This document shows, piece by piece, positions 8,119 to 17,909 of a DNA stretch of 64,000 bases (positions are counted from its first letter, which is position 1; every line of letters starts with the position of its first letter). The position numbers were made by a program, and so were the translations under genes. This stretch comes from Propionivibrio soli (GTDB lineage: Bacteria > Pseudomonadota > Gammaproteobacteria > Burkholderiales > Rhodocyclaceae). The stretch is taken from the NCBI RefSeq assembly GCF_025770765.1, contig NZ_JANZKY010000010.1:143658-207657 (forward strand), given 5' to 3'. A model generated the notes under the pieces. It made no database searches and was not told the DNA's origin. It saw nothing but the letters and a program-made list of their open reading frames with translations.

Positions 8119-8688
8119 CTACGACGACCGCTCCGCTATCACTTCCCAGACCGCTTTCGGTTCCGCATACCGATGGATGACGAACTCTTGTACTGAGTGC
8201 AGGTGCCAGCCATTCGCGAAGAGGTCGTCAACCGCGCGACGATCGAAGAATCGCTTGGGATGGCCGTCAACGTTGTAGTAGTTCTCCGCCAGGCGGGGGT
8301 GGCCGCTGGCGCCGAAGTGGTGATCGTTGGTTGAGTTCAGCCGGCACAGGAGCAAGCCACCGGGTTGCAACGTCGAACGAAGCCGCTCCGCAAGCGCGAG
8401 CGTCTCGCCCCACGGGAAGTAGTGAAGCGACAGGCTGGCAACGATAACGCCGGCGGTAGCGACGGGGAACGGCTCGCGCAGGTCGCGACAATGGAATTCC
8501 GCGGTGGTTCGCTTCCTGGCTATCTCAATCGAATCGCTCGACAGATCAATGGCGACGACGCGCAAGCCTGCGTCCACGAGAGTCGCCGTGTCTTCACCGG
8601 CCCCACATCCGAGTTCCAGGATCGGTTCGCGACCGGCGCGTTCTTTCACCAATGGTAGCCAGCGGCCGATCCACGGGTCACTATTCAT
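8119..8688 (-). CDS. Class I SAM-dependent methyltransferase
   Basis: A 189-residue Rossmann methyltransferase of unknown substrate. Motif I is ILELGCGAGED (about residues 23-33), motif II ends VVAIDLS near 45-51, and the motif IV region IVASLSLHYFPW lies near 82-93, followed by a PGGLLLCRLNS motif VI strand. This layout is that of small UbiE/Tam-like enzymes. The ATG at 8688 has AGGACAACA upstream. It stands alone between a plus-strand hypothetical gene and the AraC-GyrI regulator gene. Target could be a small molecule; nothing nearby tells which. Confidence 0.8.
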   Translation of the reverse strand: MNSDPWIGRWLPLVKERAGREPILELGCGAGEDTATLVDAGLRVVAIDLSSDSIEIARKRTTAEFHCRDLREPFPVATAGVIVASLSLHYFPWGETLALAERLRSTLQPGGLLLCRLNSTNDHHFGASGHPRLAENYYNVDGHPKRFFDRRAVDDLFANGWHLHSVQEFVIHRYAEPKAVWEVIAERSS

Positions 8689-8771
8689 GTTGTTGTCCTA
8701 GTTGTCTTCAACAGATAAGCGAGCGGCCTGTGCGGGACCGTTCCGCCGCAAGCGCCCGCCCAACCTTTCAC

Positions 8772-9722
8772 CTACAGCTTCTTCAGCGGAATGCAGGCGT
8801 TCACGACCCACTTGCCTTCCGGATGCTGCTCGGCGTTGTTCAAGTACATCTCATAACACGGCTTGTCGTCGCACTCGTAACCGGATTGCACCAACCAGGC
8901 AAACGCGTCTTCCCAGGCCTGCTGAAAGCCATCGTCGGTAATCTCGAAACCGCACACCGCGTAGCGTCCGCCGCTGATCGTCTGGATACCGATCTGGCCT
9001 TCAGGCTTGGTACCGGGAGGAACGACGACGCAGGCGTCGACGCGGCATCGCTCGGGCGGCGTCACTTCCGGATTGTCCCAGTACACCGCGAACGTCAGGC
9101 CCGACGCGAGAAATCCTCGGGGCTCCGCCCACTGCATGAGTTCGCCGAATGCCCGCTGACAGACTTCCTTGCCGTACGGACCGATCTTGCGCACATAGGC
9201 CACGTTGTAGTCCGGCATTTCCTTGATCTTTGCATCCACTTCGGTTTTCCTTTCGTCGTTGTTCTGGGCTAAGCACCCAGTCCCGGCATTGTTGCCGGCG
9301 ACCAACAACGAAACGTTTTCCCGCTTGCGCTCTGTGTTTCCCGTCTTGCTTTTTCGATAGGCCGAGGGCGAGACCCCGAAATGCAATTTGAATGCCTTGG
9401 CGAAATTCTGCGAACTCGAAAAGCCGCATTCGATGGCGATGACGGTAACCGGCTCCACGCGCACCGCCAGCAGCTGGTTGGCCGCCCATTCCAGGCGGAG
9501 GCGCCGCGTGTAATCGGCCACCGTCTCACCAACCACCGCCTTGAAGATGCGATGAAAGTGGAACATGGAGAGCGACGCCGCTTTGGCCACCGCTTCCAGC
9601 GAAACGTCGGCATCCAGGTGTTGGCTGATGTAGTTCATCGCCAGGCAGACCCGCCGCCGATACTCGTTCGCCCGATACTCCTTCGTATGAGGCGCGACTT
9701 GAATACTGTGGGACGGAGGCAT
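8772..9722 (-). CDS. AraC-family regulator with GyrI-like ligand-binding domain
   Basis: A 316-residue regulator in Rob/BmrR-like layout. Residues about 15-115 hold the AraC double helix-turn-helix: SLEAVAKAASLSMFHFHRIFK, then an IECGFSSSQNFAKAFK second helix pair and FGVSPSAYRKSK. Residues about 165-316 resemble the GyrI-like effector domain (PDYNVAYVRKIGPYG, later GRYAVCGFEI and WLVQSGYE), which binds hydrophobic or cationic ligands in transcription factors of this type. The ATG at 9722 was chosen because the 27 residues upstream of it lack homology and GGGAG precedes it. Target genes are unknown; the neighbouring methyltransferase is 83 bases downstream on the same strand. Confidence 0.85.
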   Translation of the reverse strand: MPPSHSIQVAPHTKEYRANEYRRRVCLAMNYISQHLDADVSLEAVAKAASLSMFHFHRIFKAVVGETVADYTRRLRLEWAANQLLAVRVEPVTVIAIECGFSSSQNFAKAFKLHFGVSPSAYRKSKTGNTERKRENVSLLVAGNNAGTGCLAQNNDERKTEVDAKIKEMPDYNVAYVRKIGPYGKEVCQRAFGELMQWAEPRGFLASGLTFAVYWDNPEVTPPERCRVDACVVVPPGTKPEGQIGIQTISGGRYAVCGFEITDDGFQQAWEDAFAWLVQSGYECDDKPCYEMYLNNAEQHPEGKWVVNACIPLKKL

Positions 9723-9927
9723 CCGTTTCCCAACTCCCCGAACCGTGGACGAAGCCGAACTATACCAGCCGCCGAAATCGTTCTTCTTCGCACACGACCA
9801 CACGAAATCGGAACGTCATGCGTGGCAATCAAGTGACGGCGTGCCGTCCAGGCAAATCGCGCTCGTAAACGAACCATCGCGCCCTGCCTTACGGCCGGAC
9901 GCGATGAGAAGGACTAAGACTCGAAAT

Positions 9928-10974
9928 TCAGTTAGCGCTGTTGTGCTGCTGACGCCACTTGTCGAGCAACACGGCGAGGACAATGACGACACCCTTGGCG
10001 ACGTATTGCCAGAACGACGACAGACCGAGAATCGTCAGGCCGTTGTTCATCACGCCGATGATCATGGCGCCGATCACGGTGCCCCAGATGGACCCGATAC
10101 CGCCGTTGAGGCTGGTGCCGCCGAGAACGACGGCCGCAATGGCATCCAGCTCGTAACCCACGCCCCAGTTGCCGTTAGCGGCATAGAGCCGGCTCGAAGA
10201 CATCGCCCCGGCGATCCCCGAGAAGAGCCCGTTAATCGCGTAGACGAAGAGCAGCACCGTCGCCACCTTGATGCCCGTGAGGCGTGCCGCCTGGGCGTTG
10301 CCGCCGACAGCGTAGATGTGCAACCCGAGGATCGTCTTGCGCAGGATAAACCAGGAGAGAATCGCGATCGCTACCGCGACCCACACCAGCCAGGGTACGG
10401 CCAGGAAATCGCCGTTACCAAGCCAGTCGAAGCTCGGGATGTTGTTGTTAAGCACCGTCGTGCCGTCGGCCAGCAGGTAGGCCGCGCCGCGCAACGCGGT
10501 CATCGTTCCCAACGTGACCACGAAGGGGTTGATGCTGAAGTACGCGACCATCGTGCCGTTGATCAAGCCGCACAGCAGCCCGGCGAGGATGAACGTCGGC
10601 AATGAAAGTTCGGGTATCGCCGTAGGCAGCGACATCTTCATGCCGAGCACGGCCGAGACGGCGAGCATTGAGCCCACCGAGAGGTCGATACCGCCGGTCA
10701 GGATCACGAACGTCATTCCCGCGGCAAGGACCAGGTTGATCGCCACCTGGCGCAGGATGTTCATGTTGTTCGCGGCGGTAATGAAGTTCGACGTGCCGTC
10801 GTCGCTGTAGTAAATGGTCAGCGCATAGAACAATGCGTACATCACAACGAGCACGGGCAGCATGCCGAGGCGTTCGAAGGCGCGCCGTCCGAACGAGACC
10901 TGCGTGCCTTGCCCCGAGCTTTCGCCGGCCGGTTTGGCCACCGTCGCGGCCGCTGATTCGGTTCCAGTAGTCAT
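9928..10974 (-). CDS. Ribose-type sugar ABC transporter permease (RbsC family)
   Basis: This 348-residue membrane protein has a cytoplasmic N-terminus of about 35 residues, then 8-10 hydrophobic segments. The signature VILTGGIDLSVGSMLAVSAV (about 90-110) and the later GGTSLNGGIGSIWGTVIGA are characteristic of RbsC/XylH/AraH permeases. It is the last gene of a three-gene operon (binding protein, ATPase, permease), 15 bases after the ATPase gene. It should form a homodimeric channel driven by the neighbouring tandem-domain ATPase. The transported sugar is not evident; the closely related sensor binding protein at 17906-18919 presumably sees the same ligand. Confidence 0.9.
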   Translation of the reverse strand: MTTGTESAAATVAKPAGESSGQGTQVSFGRRAFERLGMLPVLVVMYALFYALTIYYSDDGTSNFITAANNMNILRQVAINLVLAAGMTFVILTGGIDLSVGSMLAVSAVLGMKMSLPTAIPELSLPTFILAGLLCGLINGTMVAYFSINPFVVTLGTMTALRGAAYLLADGTTVLNNNIPSFDWLGNGDFLAVPWLVWVAVAIAILSWFILRKTILGLHIYAVGGNAQAARLTGIKVATVLLFVYAINGLFSGIAGAMSSSRLYAANGNWGVGYELDAIAAVVLGGTSLNGGIGSIWGTVIGAMIIGVMNNGLTILGLSSFWQYVAKGVVIVLAVLLDKWRQQHNSAN

Positions 10975-10989
10975 GTTTTCTCCTTGCCC

Positions 10990-12492
10990 TCAGGCGGCCA
11001 GACGCGCGTCGTGCGTGGCCAGCGTCATCACTTTTTCTTGTGTCACGTTCGCACCCTGGCATTCGCCAGTGATCACGCCTTCGCGCATGACGATCACCCG
11101 GTCGCAGATGCCGATCACCTCCGGCAGCTCGCTGGAGATGACGACGATCGCCACGCCCTGGGCGGCGAGCTGATTGATGATGCGGTAGATCTCGGATTTG
11201 GCGCCGACGTCGACGCCGCGCGTCGGCTCGTCGAGCAGCAGCACTTTCGGCTTGATCTCGAGCCAGCGCGCCAGCAGGACTTTCTGCTGATTGCCCCCCG
11301 AGAGACCGCCGACGATGCCTTCCGGCCCGTTCACCTTGATCGACAGGCGCGAGATGGCCTCTCCGGTCAGCTTGCGCAGCGCCGAGTGGTTGATGACGCC
11401 AAGCTTCGCGTTTTGGCGCAGCACGTTCATCGACGTATTGGCGAGCGCGGAGAGTTGCAGGAACAAGCCCTGCCCCTTGCGATCTTCCGGCAGATAGCCG
11501 ATACCGAGCCGGATCGCGTCCAGCGGCTCATTGATGTTGACCTCCTGCCCTTCGAGCAGCACCCGACCGCTCGTCCTCGGATCGGCACCGAAGATCAATC
11601 GGGCGAGTTCGGTACGCCCGGCACCGACCAGCCCGGCCAAACCGAGCACTTCACCAGCATGCGCCTTGAATGATGCGGGTTTGACTTTGCCGCCGCCGAG
11701 GTTTTCGACCTCCAGCACCGGTTTCCCGGCCTGCCGACCCGTTTTGTGCTGATAGAAGTCGCCCAACGGGCGCCCCACCATCATTTGCACGATGCGTGCG
11801 GGATCAAGCTCTTCGCGCGACAGTTCGCCGACATAACCACCGTCGCGCAGCACCGTCACGCAGTCGGCCAACGCATTCACTTCGGCCATGCGATGGCTGA
11901 TGTAGATCACCGCCATGCCCTCATCGCGCAGCTTGCGCACGATACGGAAGAGCGCGTCGGTTTCTCGATCGGAAAGCGCCGCCGTCGGTTCGTCCATGAT
12001 CAGCACGCGTCCCTGATGGATCAGCGCGCGGGCAATTTCGACCTGCTGTTGCTGGGCGATTGAGAGCCGGCTCGCCGGCGTCGTCGCCTTGAACGGCGCG
12101 TCCAGGCTCTGCAAGACGATTTCGGTGCGCCGGTTCATCTCGGCAATGTCCGCCATGCCCCAGCGGGTGCGCGGCTCGCTGCCCATGAATACGTTCTCGG
12201 CTACCGTCAGATTGGTGGCAACTGAAAGCTCCTGGTAGATGAGACCGATGCCCGCCGCCCGCGCATCGGCGGGTTTGTCGATGGAGGTCGGCTTGCCGTC
12301 GACCTTGATGATGCCGGCATCTGGTTGGTAAACACCCGAAAGCACCTTCATCAAGGTGCTCTTGCCGGCGCCGTTTTCACCCATCAGCGCGTGGATCTCA
12401 TGGCTGCGCACGGTCAGCTTGACACCGTTCAGCGCACGCGTGGCACCGAAGCTCTTGCTGATGCCTTCCATTTCCAGAACGACTTGACCCAT
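10990..12492 (-). CDS. Ribose-type sugar ABC transporter ATPase, two ABC domains (RbsA family)
   Basis: A 500-residue protein with two nucleotide-binding domains. The first has Walker [10 protein letters not shown] (about 39-47), signature LSIAQQQQVEIARAL and Walker B LIMDEPTAAL. The second has a degenerate Walker A region ([10 protein letters not shown]), signature [15 protein letters not shown] and Walker [12 protein letters not shown], as usual in RbsA, MglA and XylG. The ATG at 12492 has AGGAGAGG upstream; eleven extra in-frame residues before it are not family-like. It lies between the binding-protein and permease genes, separated from the former by 147 bases containing a strong hairpin. 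Confidence 0.92.
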   Translation of the reverse strand: MGQVVLEMEGISKSFGATRALNGVKLTVRSHEIHALMGENGAGKSTLMKVLSGVYQPDAGIIKVDGKPTSIDKPADARAAGIGLIYQELSVATNLTVAENVFMGSEPRTRWGMADIAEMNRRTEIVLQSLDAPFKATTPASRLSIAQQQQVEIARALIHQGRVLIMDEPTAALSDRETDALFRIVRKLRDEGMAVIYISHRMAEVNALADCVTVLRDGGYVGELSREELDPARIVQMMVGRPLGDFYQHKTGRQAGKPVLEVENLGGGKVKPASFKAHAGEVLGLAGLVGAGRTELARLIFGADPRTSGRVLLEGQEVNINEPLDAIRLGIGYLPEDRKGQGLFLQLSALANTSMNVLRQNAKLGVINHSALRKLTGEAISRLSIKVNGPEGIVGGLSGGNQQKVLLARWLEIKPKVLLLDEPTRGVDVGAKSEIYRIINQLAAQGVAIVVISSELPEVIGICDRVIVMREGVITGECQGANVTQEKVMTLATHDARLAA

Positions 12493-12587
12493 ACCCTCTC
12501 CTGCCGAAGATACGACTCGAAGCACTGACCGGCGGCTCGCTGGCTCAATACTTCATCGTACTCCCTGCGTTTCGTTCGTGTTCTCAA

Positions 12588-12617
12588 CCGTCGGTCCCCG
12601 CCCCCGGGGGCCGACGG
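12588..12617 (-). repeat. GC-rich intercistronic hairpin between binding protein and ATPase genes
   Basis: Inverted repeat CCGTCGG / CCGACGG with further C/G pairing inside, in the 147-base gap after the binding-protein gene. No T-run follows on the minus strand, so partial attenuation or 3'-end protection of the binding-protein message is more likely than full termination. Confidence 0.5.
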
Positions 12618-12639
12618 ATTTACTGCGTCGAAACGACGA

Positions 12640-13572
12640 TTACTCCTTCACCCATCCCGGGTAGTCTTTGAGGTTGGCCTTGGTGACCAGAGGAACCGGC
12701 AGCAACTTGACGGCGCTCTTCGGCTTCTTGCCGTTCATGATGTCGTAGCCGACCTTGACGCCTTCGTTGGCCATCGCATAGGGGTTCTGCGCCGAGCTGC
12801 CTTCGAAGATGCTGTTCGGGTCCTTGAGAGCGACCACTGCGTCCGGAGCACCGTCAACGGCCGTAATGAAGATGCCGGTACGCTTGGCTTGCTTGATCGC
12901 CAGTTCCGCGCCGATCGCCGTCGGATCGTTGATCGCGAACACAGCGTCGATCTTCGGATTCGCCGTCAGCAGATCCTGCATGACCTGCATGCCGCCGTCA
13001 CGGCTGCCCTTGGCATCCTGGTTGTCGGAGAGAACCTTGATGCCAGGCGACTTGGAGAAGACCTTCTTGCAACCGACCACGCGGTCAACGACGGAGGTGA
13101 CGGGCGGCCCGTTGACGATCACGACGTTGCCCTTGCCGTTCAGTTTCTTGGCGATGTATTCGCACGCATTCGCGCCTGCAGCCACGTTGTCCGACATGAC
13201 CGTGTAGTCCGCGCCTTCCGCGCCTACGTCAACGGCGACGACGACGATACCGGCGTCACGCGCCTTCTTCAGCACCGGGGCGATGGCCTTCGGGTCAACG
13301 GCGTTGACGAGGAGGAGGTCGATCTTGTTGGCGATGAAGTTTTCGATCTGGCCGACTTGCGTGTTCAGGTCATACTTGGTCGACAGAGCCGTGACCTTGA
13401 CGTTCGGGTTGATCTTCTTGGCGGCGTCTTCCGTGCCCTTGCCCATGGCCACGAAGAAGGGGTTGGCCATGTCGCCGACGGTGAGGCCGACGGACTTCAA
13501 TTGCTTGTCGGCGGCCGAGGCGCCGGCTGCCAGGAACAGCGATGCGAGCATTACGGGAATGATGCGCTTCAT
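12640..13572 (-). CDS. Ribose-type sugar-binding periplasmic protein (RbsB family)
   Basis: A 310-residue periplasmic binding protein 4 family member with a 21-residue signal peptide ending ASA. Hallmarks are GLTVGDMANPFFVAMGKG at the mature N-terminus, the IDLLLVNAVDPKAIAP segment, and DAVFAINDPTAIGA plus AVDGAP near the hinge. AAGGAGGAG precedes the ATG at 13572. It is the first gene of the transporter operon. A second protein at 17906-18919 shares most of these motifs, including GKGNVVIV-GPPV-S-VDRV-GC and AINDPTA, so the two are clear paralogues. Ligand class is a pentose, hexose or related compound; I cannot name it. Confidence 0.92.
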   Translation of the reverse strand: MKRIIPVMLASLFLAAGASAADKQLKSVGLTVGDMANPFFVAMGKGTEDAAKKINPNVKVTALSTKYDLNTQVGQIENFIANKIDLLLVNAVDPKAIAPVLKKARDAGIVVVAVDVGAEGADYTVMSDNVAAGANACEYIAKKLNGKGNVVIVNGPPVTSVVDRVVGCKKVFSKSPGIKVLSDNQDAKGSRDGGMQVMQDLLTANPKIDAVFAINDPTAIGAELAIKQAKRTGIFITAVDGAPDAVVALKDPNSIFEGSSAQNPYAMANEGVKVGYDIMNGKKPKSAVKLLPVPLVTKANLKDYPGWVKE

Positions 13573-13920
13573 GTAACTCCTCCTTGGTTGAATAGTTCTT
13601 CGAGCGACGTCGGCACAAAGCTGAACTACGACCGCCTGGCCCCCGTCACCGCAGTTCGGTCGCTCGATCATCACGTGAGGCTGATCTGCGAACGACGCGC
13701 GGAGTCTAGGAGGTGCCGGTTAACGGCGAATTTCAATTTCTCGCGTCATGTTTCAACCGGGTTGAAACATTTGTAACAATCGGTGCGCGCTGCCGACTCC
13801 CCCTCCGCAAGCGTCGAATCCGAGCAAACGCCGTTCCCGAAAGCGCATTCATGCGTTCCCGGAACCATCTGCCGGCGTGCGAATCCATCGGCCATTACGA
13901 AGTTGTGTTCAGGAGGCCAC
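13573..13920. other. Divergent control region between transporter operon and GFA gene
   Basis: This 348-base gap separates the minus-strand sugar transporter from the plus-strand GFA-type gene. It contains a perfect 23-base palindrome listed separately and no gene I can support. The stretch 13690-13780 is relatively AT-rich, as expected of promoters. Short frames crossing it have no recognisable motif. Confidence 0.5.
13748..13770. promoter_or_regulatory. Perfect 23-base palindrome, putative operator
   Basis: Two perfect 10-base arms, ATGTTTCAAC and its complement, flank the centre CGG. It lies about 176 bases upstream of the binding-protein start and 150 upstream of the GFA-type gene. The symmetry suggests a dimeric regulator. 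Which protein binds is unknown. Confidence 0.55.
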
Positions 13921-14406
13921 ATGCATCTCGAAGGCAGTTGCCATTGCGGCGCCGTCCATTTCAGCCTCGAGTCCGACTCGCCGGTGCCTTTCATGCGTTG
14001 CTACTGCTCGATCTGTCGAAAAACAGCGGGAGGCGGAGGGTACGCCATCAACATCGGCGGTGATGCGCGCACGCTGAAGATACGCGGCAAGAAGAATCTA
14101 GGGGTCTTTCACGCCATCCTGCGCGAGCCGGGTGAACGGCCAAAACGTTCCCCGGCGTTCCGCCACTTCTGTCTCAAGTGCGGCAGCGCCCTCTGGCTCT
14201 GGGACCCACGCTGGCCGGACCTCGTCTACCCGCTCGCCTCGGCGATCGACACGCCGCTGCCCAAACCGCCGGAGGTGGTAGAAGCTTCGCTCGACTCGGC
14301 GGCTTCGTGGGCAGACGTCCCGCCGGATGTACCGCGGAGACGGCATGGGCTTTGGCCCAGCGAGTCGCTTGTGGAGTGGCACGACCGCCATCACTTGCGC
14401 CGCTAA
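13921..14406 (+). CDS. GFA family zinc protein (glutathione-dependent formaldehyde-activating enzyme-like)
   Basis: A 161-residue protein of the GFA/CENP-V family. It carries the zinc-binding cysteines SCHCG (6-10), CYCSICRK (about 26-33) and FCLKCGS (about 82-88). Family members include the glutathione-dependent formaldehyde-activating enzyme Gfa, but most are of unknown function and the name should be read as a fold assignment. The ATG at 13921 follows AGGAGG closely; the frame upstream is not family-like. The gene is divergent from the sugar transporter and about 170 bases before the two-component operon. A link to sugar sensing is not evident. Confidence 0.85.
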   Translation: MHLEGSCHCGAVHFSLESDSPVPFMRCYCSICRKTAGGGGYAINIGGDARTLKIRGKKNLGVFHAILREPGERPKRSPAFRHFCLKCGSALWLWDPRWPDLVYPLASAIDTPLPKPPEVVEASLDSAASWADVPPDVPRRRHGLWPSESLVEWHDRHHLRR

Positions 14407-14574
14407 CCCAGGGCGCACTTCCCTATGACTTCTTCCGTCCTCTTCTGGGACAGGGCACCGCTTGCACGAGCCCTGCGACTCCAAGAAGCGTACAAGAACG
14501 GTTATCATCCGTCCTCTGCTTGAACGTCCCGGGCAACACAATAAGGCATCGATCCCCGGGCGGATGGAGGGCCG

Positions 14575-15330
14575 ATGACCACGAATGCCGTACCGCACAT
14601 CCTGATCGTTGACGACGAGGTCGACATGCGCGAGCTGTTGTGCGACCTCGTCGAATCGAACGGGCTGCGCGCGACGGCGGTTGCCGACGGCGCTACGATG
14701 CGCGCCGAACTCGCCAATGGCGGTTATGCGCTGCTTATCCTCGACCTGCGCCTGCGCCGCGAGGACGGTCTGGCGCTCGCGCGCAGCGTGCGCGAATCGG
14801 CGGAAGGCTGGGATGCGGCGATCCCGATCATGATCCTTACGGGCAAGGGCGACGAAACCGATCGCATCCTCGGCCTCGAACTCGCCGCCGACGATTACCT
14901 GATGAAGCCGTTCAATCCGCGTGAACTGCTGGCCCGCGTCCGCGCTTTGCTGCGCCGCGCCGGCCGGGAGCCGAACGGTGGGCGGAAGGCAGAAGCGGCG
15001 CCTGCCGCGCACGAGACCGCCCGCTTTGGGGACTGGACGCTCGACTTTACCGACCGCGTGCTGCGTGATCGGAACAACCAGCCATGCCCGCTCACGCCGA
15101 GCGAATTCGCGCTGCTGGAAGCCTTCTGCCGCAATGCCAACCGTGTGCTGACGCGCGACCAGTTGCTCGAACAGTTGCGCCGCGACCATTCCGAAGTGTT
15201 CGATCGCATGATCGACGTGCTGATCCTGCGCCTGCGCCGGAAGATCGAACGCAACCCGACGCACCCCGAATTCATCCGCACCGAGCGCGGCATCGGCTAC
15301 CTGTTCTGCCTGCAACCCGGGCACCCGTGA
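14575..15330 (+). CDS. OmpR/PhoB-family response regulator
   Basis: A 251-residue response regulator. The receiver domain (about 7-122) has acidic residues Asp13 and Asp14, phosphoacceptor Asp57, switch Thr89 and Lys111. The C-terminal winged helix (about 145-245) includes LTPSEFALLEAFCRNANRV and RRKIERNPTHPEFIRTERGIGYLF, typical of OmpR/PhoB DNA-binding domains. GGAGG precedes the start. Its stop overlaps the ATG of the hybrid histidine kinase gene by one base, so it is the cognate partner by position. Likely targets are the sugar transporter operon at 9928-13572 or this operon itself; no direct-repeat binding site was clear to me. Confidence 0.93.
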   Translation: MTTNAVPHILIVDDEVDMRELLCDLVESNGLRATAVADGATMRAELANGGYALLILDLRLRREDGLALARSVRESAEGWDAAIPIMILTGKGDETDRILGLELAADDYLMKPFNPRELLARVRALLRRAGREPNGGRKAEAAPAAHETARFGDWTLDFTDRVLRDRNNQPCPLTPSEFALLEAFCRNANRVLTRDQLLEQLRRDHSEVFDRMIDVLILRLRRKIERNPTHPEFIRTERGIGYLFCLQPGHP

Positions 15331-17909
15331 TGCAACCGGCTCCCGCCGAAGCGCGCTTCCTGCCGACGAGCGTTCGCAGCCGCCTGCTGCTCGCCTTCGC
15401 GATTATCTTTGCCTCGGCGATGGCGCTGGCCCTCGTCGGCTGGATCGGTATCCGCGACACACGCGACGCGCTGCGCGACTTCCAGTCGCACGTCCTGCCC
15501 GAAGTCGCCCGGTCGCTCGAACTCTCGCAACGCACCGCGGCGATCGCCGCCATGGCGCCGTACGTCGCCGAAAGCACGCGCCCGTTCCAATTGCAGAGCG
15601 AGGCGCAAGGTCTGCTGAGCCGGCTGGACGAAGCCGAGCGGTTGGCCGCGGCACTACCGGCGGAACGCAGCCGCGAACTCGACGTCGGCTCGGCGCTCGC
15701 GGCCCTTAAATCCACCGTTACCGAACTGATTGCGGTCACGCGCAAAGATCTTTTTCTCCAGGAAGACCTGCGCGAATACTTCTACCGTCTGTCGAGCGAG
15801 AGTAGCGAACTGCAGATGGCCGCGACGCCGGGCCGCGACGACGTTGACGCCATCTTCCGTGATCTGATGACGGCCATCGAGGTCGACAACCCCGAGATGC
15901 TGGTGCGTCTGCGCGAGCGGGTCACGCAGCAGACGAATCGCATCGACCGCCGCAACCTCGCCTCGGCTCGCGTCGTCAATCTGGTGCGCGACAACTTGGA
16001 GGGGCCGGACAACGTTTTCGTATTGCGCGAGCGCCAGTTCCAGTTGCGCGAGCGCAAGTCCTTTCTTGTCTCGCGTACGCGCGCCGAGGCAGAGCGCCTG
16101 AGCGAGCGCGTCGACGCCTACGTGCGGACGGCGCGCGCGCAGGTGGACCGGCAGGGCGAATCGGTCACCCGGGCCGTACGTTCCGGCGCGCTCGGCATTA
16201 CCGTGCTCACCCTCGTCTGCATCGCCGTCGCCGCGCTCGGCATCTGGGTCGTGGTGCGCATGGTGAGCAGCCTCGCCGGCATTACCCGCGTGATGAGCAA
16301 GCTCGCGCAAGGCGACACCGAGCAATCGACACCGGAGACCGGACGCCGCGATGAGCTAGGCGCCCTCGCCCGCGCCTTCGAGGTTTTCCGGGACAACGCG
16401 CGCGCCGTACGGCGCATGGCACATGACATCCGCGAGCAGAGCGCACTGCTCGGCACCGTCGTCGAGAGCATGAAGGACGGTCTGTCAGTGTTCGACCGCG
16501 ACGGCCGGCTAGTCACCTGGAACCGCCAGTACCCGCCGCTGCTCAACCTCGACTCGAGCGCCATCAAGCGCGGCATGACGCTCGAAGACATCCAGGCCCT
16601 GCTGCCCGAGATCATTCACGATGGTACCGGCGCCCCGTCGGTACTCGCCGGGTTCAACCAGGCGCGCCAGGAAGAGGCCTACCGCTTCGAACTCGCCTTC
16701 GCCGGCGGGCATGTCGTCGAGTTCCGTAGTAACCCGATGCCGGGCGGCGGTTTCGTGACGCTCTACAGCGATCTCACCGAGCGCCGCGCGGTGGAGGCGC
16801 AACTGCGCCAGGCGCAGAAAATGGAAGTACTCGGCCAGCTCACCGGCGGTGTCGCCCACGACTTCAACAACCTGCTGGCCGCGATCAACGGCAACCTCTA
16901 CCTGCTGCAGCAGGACGAGACGCTCTCGCCCGCCAGCAAGCGGTATGCGGCGCGCGCCAATTCGGCCGCCGAACGCGGCGGCACGCTGACCCGCCGCCTG
17001 CTCGCTTTCGCCCGCCGCCAGTCGTTGTCGCCGAGCGCCGTCGATGTCGACGCGTTCATCGGTGATCTGGCCGACCTCATCGAATACAGCGTCGGCCAGG
17101 GCATCGAGGTGATCCTCGAACTCGACGCCGGAGGAGCCTGCGTGTGGGCGGACCGGGGGCAACTTGAAAACGCGCTGCTCAACCTCGCGATCAATGCCCG
17201 CGACGCCATGCCCAACGGTGGCACGCTGCATCTGCGCAGTCGTTACGAGGACGAACGCGACGTCGTCGCCATCGAGGTAGCCGACAGCGGGCAAGGCATG
17301 GAGCCGAAAATCCGTGAGCGCGTATTCGAGCCATTCTTCACCACCAAGGAAGATTCGGGCAGCGGCCTCGGCCTGAGCATCGTCTACGGCTTCGTCAAGC
17401 AATCGGGCGGTGACATCGAGGTTGCCAGCGAACCGGGACGGGGGACGACGTTCACCGTGCATCTGCCGCGCCACGTCGGCCAGGCGATCGTTCACGCGTC
17501 CGCCCCAGCGATCAGCGAGCCGCTGCCGGCGCAATCCATTCTGCTCGTCGAAGACAATGCCGACGTGCGTTCGGCGCTCGCCGATCTTCTGGTTTCCGAC
17601 GGCCATATCGTCTCCGCCGTATCGAGCGTGGACGAGGCGCTCGCCCGGCTGGCGAGCGATCAGTACACGCTGGTGCTCTCCGATGTCGATCTGGGCGGCG
17701 GCGCGCACGGCGTCGAACTCATGCGCCGGATCGCGGAAGCGCGTCCGGGGTTGCCGCGTATCCTGATGTCTGGGCTACCGGCGGAAATCCTGGCCTTCCG
17801 CTTCGGCCTCACCGGCAAGCAACCGCTCCTTTCCAAGCCGTTCACGATCGCCGAACTCAAGGCGGCGGTACGCGAAGCGGCGTCACTGTTCAGCCACGAG
17901 CGATCATGA
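15330..17909 (+). CDS. Hybrid sensor histidine kinase with helical periplasmic domain, HAMP, PAS and receiver
   Basis: An 859-residue inner-membrane kinase. Predicted order: TM1 (17-41), a mostly helical periplasmic sensor of about 240 residues, TM2 (285-310), HAMP (about 311-363), a PAS domain (about 372-487), HisKA with phospho-acceptor His510 in [11 protein letters not shown], HATPase with N-box [16 protein letters not shown] and [12 protein letters not shown], and a C-terminal receiver with phospho-Asp785. No HPt domain follows, so the phosphorelay to the OmpR-type regulator may go direct or through another protein. The start is the ATG at 15330 overlapping the regulator stop; a much longer in-frame reading begins inside the regulator gene. 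A binding protein gene overlaps its end, recalling the TorS-TorT architecture. Confidence 0.93.
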   Translation: MQPAPAEARFLPTSVRSRLLLAFAIIFASAMALALVGWIGIRDTRDALRDFQSHVLPEVARSLELSQRTAAIAAMAPYVAESTRPFQLQSEAQGLLSRLDEAERLAAALPAERSRELDVGSALAALKSTVTELIAVTRKDLFLQEDLREYFYRLSSESSELQMAATPGRDDVDAIFRDLMTAIEVDNPEMLVRLRERVTQQTNRIDRRNLASARVVNLVRDNLEGPDNVFVLRERQFQLRERKSFLVSRTRAEAERLSERVDAYVRTARAQVDRQGESVTRAVRSGALGITVLTLVCIAVAALGIWVVVRMVSSLAGITRVMSKLAQGDTEQSTPETGRRDELGALARAFEVFRDNARAVRRMAHDIREQSALLGTVVESMKDGLSVFDRDGRLVTWNRQYPPLLNLDSSAIKRGMTLEDIQALLPEIIHDGTGAPSVLAGFNQARQEEAYRFELAFAGGHVVEFRSNPMPGGGFVTLYSDLTERRAVEAQLRQAQKMEVLGQLTGGVAHDFNNLLAAINGNLYLLQQDETLSPASKRYAARANSAAERGGTLTRRLLAFARRQSLSPSAVDVDAFIGDLADLIEYSVGQGIEVILELDAGGACVWADRGQLENALLNLAINARDAMPNGGTLHLRSRYEDERDVVAIEVADSGQGMEPKIRERVFEPFFTTKEDSGSGLGLSIVYGFVKQSGGDIEVASEPGRGTTFTVHLPRHVGQAIVHASAPAISEPLPAQSILLVEDNADVRSALADLLVSDGHIVSAVSSVDEALARLASDQYTLVLSDVDLGGGAHGVELMRRIAEARPGLPRILMSGLPAEILAFRFGLTGKQPLLSKPFTIAELKAAVREAASLFSHERS

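Noticed and set aside
14098..15324. A 408-codon minus-strand frame opposite the response regulator
   Set aside because: It is antisense to a gene with complete receiver and winged-helix motifs. High GC in third codon positions creates long shadow frames.
16509..17708. A 399-codon minus-strand frame opposite the histidine kinase
   Set aside because: No recognisable domain; antisense to conserved kinase motifs.
15084..17909. A longer histidine kinase reading starting at 15084
   Set aside because: The first 82 codons are inside the response regulator gene in another frame. The TGATG overlap at 15330 gives a natural start.
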